Source: Cryomorphaceae bacterium (lineage in GTDB: Bacteria; Bacteroidota; Bacteroidia; Flavobacteriales; Schleiferiaceae). From it: a stretch of 9,684 nt of DNA. The stretch is from the NCBI GenBank assembly GCA_003507115.1, contig DNWN01000106.1:1-9684 (forward strand), given 5' to 3'. Shown here piece by piece: positions 7,701-9,684 of the stretch. Under the pieces are notes generated by a model, which worked only from the letters and a program-made list of their open reading frames with translations, was not told the DNA's origin and did no database searches. Both the position numbers and the translations under genes were made by a program. Numbering within the stretch: the first letter of the stretch is position 1; the number at the start of each line of letters is the position of its first letter.

Positions 7701-9019
7701 CGGCCAAGGGCATGGCCCCCGGATGGCAGATGCTGGCGGGCCTTCCCGTGGACATAGGCCCGATTGCGGCGGCCCAAGATTGGTTAATCAAGAATCCCAA
7801 CCAACCTAACCGCATGATGCGCACTAGTACGCGGACCCTGAATGGCCGGGCCCAATTGGAGCCCATGACGGATTTCCGCATCACGGTGACGGCCAATCAA
7901 ACCTTTGGCAGCCAGCAGAGCAGCACTTACCGATACAGCCGAGGGGTGGGACGAGATAGTTTATTCCCCATGGGATTCCATGCATTCAGCCCACAGAATC
8001 AACAGACATTTACCACGAGCTGGTTGGCGTGGAATTCGGCCTTCGAAACCTCTTCCGCCCCGGACTATGACAGCGACGCCTACACGCAGTTCTTGCAAAA
8101 CCGTTTGGTCCTGTCGGACCGCTTGGCGACCCTGCAGGCGCAGGCGGACCCCACCTATAGCAAGGCCTTTATAGCGGCACCGGATTCCTCGCGCTACGGC
8201 TATGACGGGTATTCGGTCTTGCAAACGGACGTCTTGCTCAACAGCTTCTTGGCCACCTACGGCATGGGGGATATTAATACCTGGGCGATTAATGATTTGG
8301 CTGGGATTGCGCCCATGCCCAATTGGACGGTGAACTACACGGGCCTGATGCGCCTCAAGCCGATGCGCAAGGTTTTCACCGCCTTTGCCATCAACCACGC
8401 CTATGCCAACAACCTGACGGTACAGGGCATTCAAACCAATATGCTACGGGCCCAGCGTCTTCAGGACAACCCCATGATACGCTATCCGCGCAACGCGAAT
8501 TTGGACATCCTCTCCGAAAATCAGGTGGGCCAAGTGTCCATGTCGGAGTCCTTCTCGCCCCTGATTGGCGTGGACATTCGGACGCGCACCAACACCTCCT
8601 TCAAGTTTGAAGTGGGCAAGCAACGCCAAGTGGCACTGAGCATGGCCAACAACCAAATCACGGAGAGCAAGTCCACCGATGTGACGATCGGGGTGGGCTA
8701 CATCATCCGCGATGTGCAATTCACTATTGTGGATGAGGCGGGCACGCGCAACAACATCAAATCCAATTTGGAGCTCAAGCTGGACCTGCGATTGGCGGAC
8801 AACCAAACGGTGATTCGCCGCATTCTGGAGGGCTTCAACCAGCCGACGGCGGGCCAAAAGCGCACCACCATCAAATTCACCGCGGACTACCGTCTGAGCC
8901 GACGATTGGCTGCTCAATTCTACTACGACCAAACGATTTCGGAATTCAAAACGTCGATGGCCTTCCCCACCAACCAATGGCAGAGTGGAATTGCCTTCCG
9001 ACTTAACCTCGGAAACTAA
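1700..9019 (+). CDS. sprA: SprA, outer-membrane translocon of the type IX secretion system
   Basis: SprA (Sov in Porphyromonas) is the channel through which T9SS cargo crosses the outer membrane; the Flavobacterium johnsoniae protein is known to be a single-chain 36-strand beta-barrel with PorV and a plug protein as partners. At 2439 residues this one has the usual length (about 2400) and has no internal stops. The start is the ATG at 1700; an in-frame TTG sits one codon earlier. Residues 1-22 are a signal peptide (MRFGPRLLAAAVAVLCFHAA..., cut near Q23). Family blocks seen include TNPTIQDIFGSEELEIRPQG from 115, then AEQRSQSQNLNIQGG and QGDNYEANRHFFLSHYFRDH, DPFPDGLFDYIEG near 551, CAEVWVNELRMTDFDNRGG from 1480, and a C-terminal run of alternating barrel strands ending FRLNLGN. 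Oddities are a glycine-rich insertion at 1627-1672, a charged linker at 1924-1956, EF-hand-like loops at 1046-1057 and 1144-1155, and only two mature cysteines, C1320 and C1480. The gene overlaps ruvA by one base. Confidence 0.97.
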   Translation: MRFGPRLLAAAVAVLCFHAAQGQVRDSSTTWSMPGLNIPSNIHTEVTYDPMTGFYVAQKYIGTVPLGPPMYYSPAEYQQLVFGQQEAQGWQSRWSQGSAADQREGQSIVPDMTITNPTIQDIFGSEELEIRPQGTAEIRFGLRFQHIKNPIVPERNRKTLAFDFDQKMQVNATGKLGDRLDMQINYDTEATFAFENKMKLDFKGTEDDIVKSLEMGNVSLPTGGSLITGAQSLFGLKGQFQFGNTTVTTVMAEQRSQSQNLNIQGGATTQEFLIQGDNYEANRHFFLSHYFRDHYEGWLSTLPVIQSPVQITRVEVWVTNRRSTPTEVRNIIAFTDLGEGVSKAWRSPTSNRPGESIFPGATSDPLPSNRVNLLDPEDLIQRFPGVRDGAQAGTALSTAGYDANVEYAELTNARKLQPNEYTFHPQLGYMTLNTALNQDEVLAVAYQYTANGRTYQVGEFSNDGIVAPKSLVLKLLKHTLLNVKSPIWDLMMKNVYSLNAFQLSSEDFRLEVLYRNDETGLPIPFLPKSSVKDKLLIQVLDLDHVNSNNDPFPDGLFDYIEGVTVLSQTGRVILPVLEPFGSALNRSLPTAEEKKRYVFQQLYDSTLFRAQEQTELNKFVLRGRYKSAGGSLIQLNAFNIPRGSISVTAGGSKLVENQDFTVDYALGQVRILNESLLSSGMPIRVSFENNTLFNMQAKTFAGTTVEHQLSRDWTIGGSLLRLSERPLTQKVNAGDEPISNRIWGLNTQYQKNLPGLTRFLDGLPFISTNAPSRIQVQAEFAQLIPGSPRGIKINGEATTYLDDFETSQTTIDLRGTTTWTLASTPEGQSKLFPEAALANDWAYNANRARLSWYIIDPSFFASTSQTPDNIRNNPATTSDHRQRMVPLAEVFPNIPLQPGMARNIAMFDIQFDPRERGPYNYDVSGYPGLSKGLETDGSLKDPRSRWAGLMRQLTINNFEEQNIEFIQFWVMDPFLDDPNAAGGDLYFHLGNLSEDILKDGRQSFENGLSPNGLRVDVDSSVWGYTSKYQPVVDAFDNDPNARIFQDVGLDGLPDSDEAQWPGTSGQSYLNTLAAVYGTGSAVYQAAASDPAADNFRYYRGPSQDSADADILQRYRYFNNPDGNSQTTLINGLPATYTNLPDKEDVNRDATLNKAEQYFQYRISMRPEDLVIGKNHIADIYETTTDLLPDQTRKPVRWIQFKIPVFDPDDRVNGASDFRSIRFLRMVLKGWEDPTVLRFARLDLVRGEWRRYRFSLEESRELIPVDVSDETSFVMNAVNLEENGGRQPIPYVLPPGIERQVLLGNTSLVQQNEQALSLKACGLRDGDARAVFKNTTIDMRMNKRLRLFAHAEAGDASQPLNDGDVRLFIRMGNDYNQNYYEYEVPLKVTPYGSTDPGVIWPMENEMDLSFEAWTNLKLERDAAVRDNPAIQSNVPYEKAYGEGVIRVVGVPNLGNVRTMMMGIRNPKKRSSASADDGLDKCAEVWVNELRMTDFDNRGGIAALARSTAQLADLGQVALSTSYSTVGFGSLDMNPMERNKFSSATYDLQTNLELTKFLPFQTRLRVPFFINHAQDWKTPMFNPLNPDIEMPRALSNLASTRERDSLRSMVADFTQRRGFNFTNVRFDRGGGGGGGGRGGAPGGESRGGDAKGMPGLPGLPGGGGGGRGGAGGGGKVKGPTPFDLANWNASYAFNEVLKRDANTLVDNFQEYKGSLAYVFQTTPFNIQPFKKIKSRNLDLIKDFNVNLTPSRVSARAEVNRTVQVMQMRNVDNPKFELPRTFSKNFTMDRHYNVIWDLSKGLKFDYTARMRVRVDELPGPNTVDSVKAFMMQGIEAGGRPITYHHTINTSWNVPINKLPYMDFAQVQLRYTADYDWSTNSLLAAMQNIDSLNYGNIIENSGKWNATANLNFATFYNKFPWYKKLKQGSGRSRGGAPSRSPVTRGAQGTKDAKEEEPSSGVAKKILIGVVDAVTLVKSVNLSGSLNTGTLLPGFTPTPVYAGLNPAKGMAPGWQMLAGLPVDIGPIAAAQDWLIKNPNQPNRMMRTSTRTLNGRAQLEPMTDFRITVTANQTFGSQQSSTYRYSRGVGRDSLFPMGFHAFSPQNQQTFTTSWLAWNSAFETSSAPDYDSDAYTQFLQNRLVLSDRLATLQAQADPTYSKAFIAAPDSSRYGYDGYSVLQTDVLLNSFLATYGMGDINTWAINDLAGIAPMPNWTVNYTGLMRLKPMRKVFTAFAINHAYANNLTVQGIQTNMLRAQRLQDNPMIRYPRNANLDILSENQVGQVSMSESFSPLIGVDIRTRTNTSFKFEVGKQRQVALSMANNQITESKSTDVTIGVGYIIRDVQFTIVDEAGTRNNIKSNLELKLDLRLADNQTVIRRILEGFNQPTAGQKRTTIKFTADYRLSRRLAAQFYYDQTISEFKTSMAFPTNQWQSGIAFRLNLGN
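4835..4870 (+). other. EF-hand-like acidic loop 1 within SprA
   Basis: SprA residues 1046-1057, DVGLDGLPDSDE, have acidic residues at loop positions 1, 5, 9 and 12 and glycine at position 6, as in EF-hand-type calcium loops; position 3 is glycine rather than Asp/Asn. The loop sits in an Asp/Asn-rich stretch that begins at D1036. Calcium binding is an inference from the pattern; the flanking helices of a true EF-hand are not evident. Confidence 0.4.
5129..5164 (+). other. EF-hand-like acidic loop 2 within SprA
   Basis: SprA residues 1144-1155, DVNRDATLNKAE, fit the 12-residue EF-hand or dockerin-type calcium loop well. D1144, N1146, D1148 and N1152 occupy positions 1, 3, 5 and 9, a leucine is at position 8, and E1155 is at position 12. 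The usual glycine at position 6 is alanine. From memory, a similar NRD-x-x-LN segment occurs in other SprA proteins, so this is probably a family trait rather than a local novelty. Calcium binding is inferred. Confidence 0.5.
6578..6715 (+). repeat. Glycine-rich, partly collagen-like low-complexity tract within sprA
   Basis: SprA residues 1627-1672 are 46 residues of which 29 are glycine: eight Gly in a row, RGGAPGGESRGGDAK, then GMPGLPGLP, then six Gly, RGGA and four Gly. At DNA level it is an imperfect array of GGC/GGT/GGA codons, the kind of sequence that changes length by slippage. The frame continues undisturbed into PTPFDLANWNASYAFNEV, a normal SprA block, so this is an in-frame insertion and not an assembly break. 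It is probably a flexible loop between barrel segments, exposed either outside the cell or in the periplasm. Confidence 0.9.
7469..7567 (+). other. Charged, disordered linker within SprA
   Basis: SprA residues 1924-1956 are a polar segment rich in Gly, Ser, Arg and Pro (GSGRSRGGAPSRSPVTRG), turning acidic at KDAKEEEPSSG. It lies between barrel-like strands (WNATANLNFATFYNKFPWYKK before; KKILIGVVDAVTLVKSVNLS after). It is predicted to be an unstructured loop, basic in its first half and acidic at its end. No motif of known function is visible. Confidence 0.6.
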
Positions 9020-9028
9020 CCCTCGCCC

Positions 9029-9036
9029 TATCTTTG
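9029..9036 (+). promoter_or_regulatory. Bacteroidota-type -7 promoter box (TAnnTTTG) before gcvH
   Basis: TATCTTTG matches TAnnTTTG at every fixed base and lies in the short spacer between the sprA stop and gcvH, 19 bases before the ATG at 9056. It would leave a leader of only about 12-16 bases, acceptable for this phylum. No clear TTTG -33 element is seen about 20 bases upstream. It suggests gcvH and the vanZ-like gene can be transcribed apart from sprA. Confidence 0.45.
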
Positions 9037-9055
9037 AGGCCTAATTCTATGCATG

Positions 9056-9436
9056 ATGAACGTTCCCGCAAACCTCCGCTACTCGAAGGACCATGAATGG
9101 CTCCGTATTGAGGGCGATTTTGCCTACATCGGTATTACGCACTTTGCCCAAGGAGAGCTAGGTGACATCGTTTTTGTGGATATCCCCACCGAAGGGGAGA
9201 CCATGGATGCCGAAGAGGTCTTTGGGTCCGTCGAAGCCGTGAAAACCGTGAGTGACTTGTTCCTGCCTATTGGTGGGGAAATTGTGGAGGTGAATCCAGC
9301 CTTGGATGCGGCCCCCGAGACGGTCAACAGCGATGCATACGGCGAGGGCTGGATGGTAAAGATCAAGATGACCGACCCCTCAGAGGCCGATCAATTGATG
9401 GATGCCGAGGCCTACGCTGCCTTGATCGGTGCCTAA
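9056..9436 (+). CDS. gcvH: Glycine cleavage system H protein
   Basis: GcvH is the small cytoplasmic lipoyl-carrier protein of the glycine cleavage system; its lipoyl arm shuttles the aminomethyl group between the P, T and L proteins, and in many bacteria it also takes part in lipoate synthesis. From the ATG at 9056 it is 126 residues, the normal size. Diagnostic blocks are NLRYSKDHEWLRIEGDFAYI at the start, ITHFAQGELGDIVFVDIP, then EVFGSVEAVKTVSDL with the lipoylated lysine at K63, and YGEGWMVKIKM near the end. An ATG one codon earlier (9053) would add a single Met; 9056 gives the family N-terminus MNVPANL. There is no Shine-Dalgarno sequence; a TATCTTTG box lies 19 bases upstream. The vanZ-like gene overlaps its last eight bases. 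Genes for the P, T and L proteins are not in view, which is common for gcvH in this phylum. Confidence 0.96.
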   Translation: MNVPANLRYSKDHEWLRIEGDFAYIGITHFAQGELGDIVFVDIPTEGETMDAEEVFGSVEAVKTVSDLFLPIGGEIVEVNPALDAAPETVNSDAYGEGWMVKIKMTDPSEADQLMDAEAYAALIGA

Positions 9437-9684
9437 CATCCCCCGAGCGATTTGGTTGACGGCGGGTGCCCTCTGGTGCGCCGTGGTTATCTATTTCAGT
9501 TTATTGGCCCCGAGTCAACTCCCCGATATTTTTCTGAACATCAAGGATTTGTTTCTCCATTTTGGTGCCTATTCCGTGGCGGCCTTTCTGTTGACCATGG
9601 GGTCTCGGTCCCCACGTGGTCCGTGGAAGCCCGCCCTGGTTTCCTTTGCGCTGGGAGTAGGTCTCGAAATCCTTCAACCCATCG
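9429..9684 (+). CDS. VanZ-family integral membrane protein, 5' part only
   Basis: The first 85 codons of a gene that runs off the right edge. It starts at a GTG (9429) that overlaps the gcvH stop by eight bases in another frame, so its translation is probably coupled to gcvH; a TTG at 9456 is a possible alternative. Visible parts are a first membrane segment at about 8-27 (IWLTAGALWCAVVIYFSLLA), the VanZ-type signature KDLFLHFGAYSVAAFLL at 39-55 that begins the second segment, a short basic loop (SRSPRGPWK), and a third segment ending ALGVGLEILQP, where the Glu-Ile-Leu-Gln is also typical of the family. VanZ itself gives low-level teicoplanin resistance, but most Bacteroidota members have no assigned role, so no resistance claim is made. 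The same gene often follows gcvH in this phylum as far as I recall. Confidence 0.85.
   Translation, partial: MPNIPRAIWLTAGALWCAVVIYFSLLAPSQLPDIFLNIKDLFLHFGAYSVAAFLLTMGSRSPRGPWKPALVSFALGVGLEILQPI

Noticed and set aside
9049..9053. ATG at 9049 just upstream of gcvH as an alternative start
   Set aside because: It is out of frame with gcvH and runs into a stop after 15 codons with no family match.
9429..9684. Glycopeptide resistance gene vanZ
   Set aside because: Only family-level resemblance; there are no vanA-type cluster genes in view, and a VanZ-family gene next to gcvH is usual chromosomal content in this phylum.

Overview
The window is a chromosomal stretch from a Bacteroidota genome with fairly high GC for that phylum, by eye in the mid-50s percent. 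Three things point there: a full-length SprA, the giant outer-membrane channel of the type IX secretion system (T9SS), which is confined to this phylum and its relatives; a T9SS C-terminal sorting domain on a small secreted protein; and TAnnTTTG boxes with no Shine-Dalgarno sequences at gene starts. I cannot place it below phylum with confidence; a Flavobacteriales-like lineage is a guess.

Layout. At the left edge the minus strand carries the 5' end of a secreted thioredoxin-like (Omp28-related) protein with a CGPC motif. A 151-bp divergent spacer (236-386) holds a hairpin with a minus-strand T-run and a promoter-like box. To its right, on the plus strand, are a 233-residue T9SS cargo protein (387-1088), ruvA (1125-1700), sprA (1700-9019, 2439 residues, three quarters of the window), gcvH (9056-9436) and the 5' end of a VanZ-family membrane protein (9429 to the right edge). 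No tRNA, rRNA, CRISPR array, insertion sequence or prophage signature was seen.

How the genes fit together. ruvA and sprA overlap by one base (TGATG), and gcvH and the vanZ-like gene overlap by eight, so both pairs are probably translationally coupled although their products do unrelated jobs: Holliday-junction processing, protein export, glycine cleavage and an unknown envelope role. As far as I recall, the order ruvA-sprA-gcvH-vanZ recurs across Bacteroidota, so this block is ordinary. The two genes on the left encode exported proteins; one carries a clear T9SS address tag, so a likely client of the SprA channel is encoded just upstream of it.

I see no undescribed multi-gene system. The points most worth a second look lie inside SprA: a 46-residue glycine-rich, partly collagen-like insertion, two EF-hand-like acidic loops, and exactly two cysteines in the predicted mature protein. 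The hairpin in the divergent spacer is a further small oddity.
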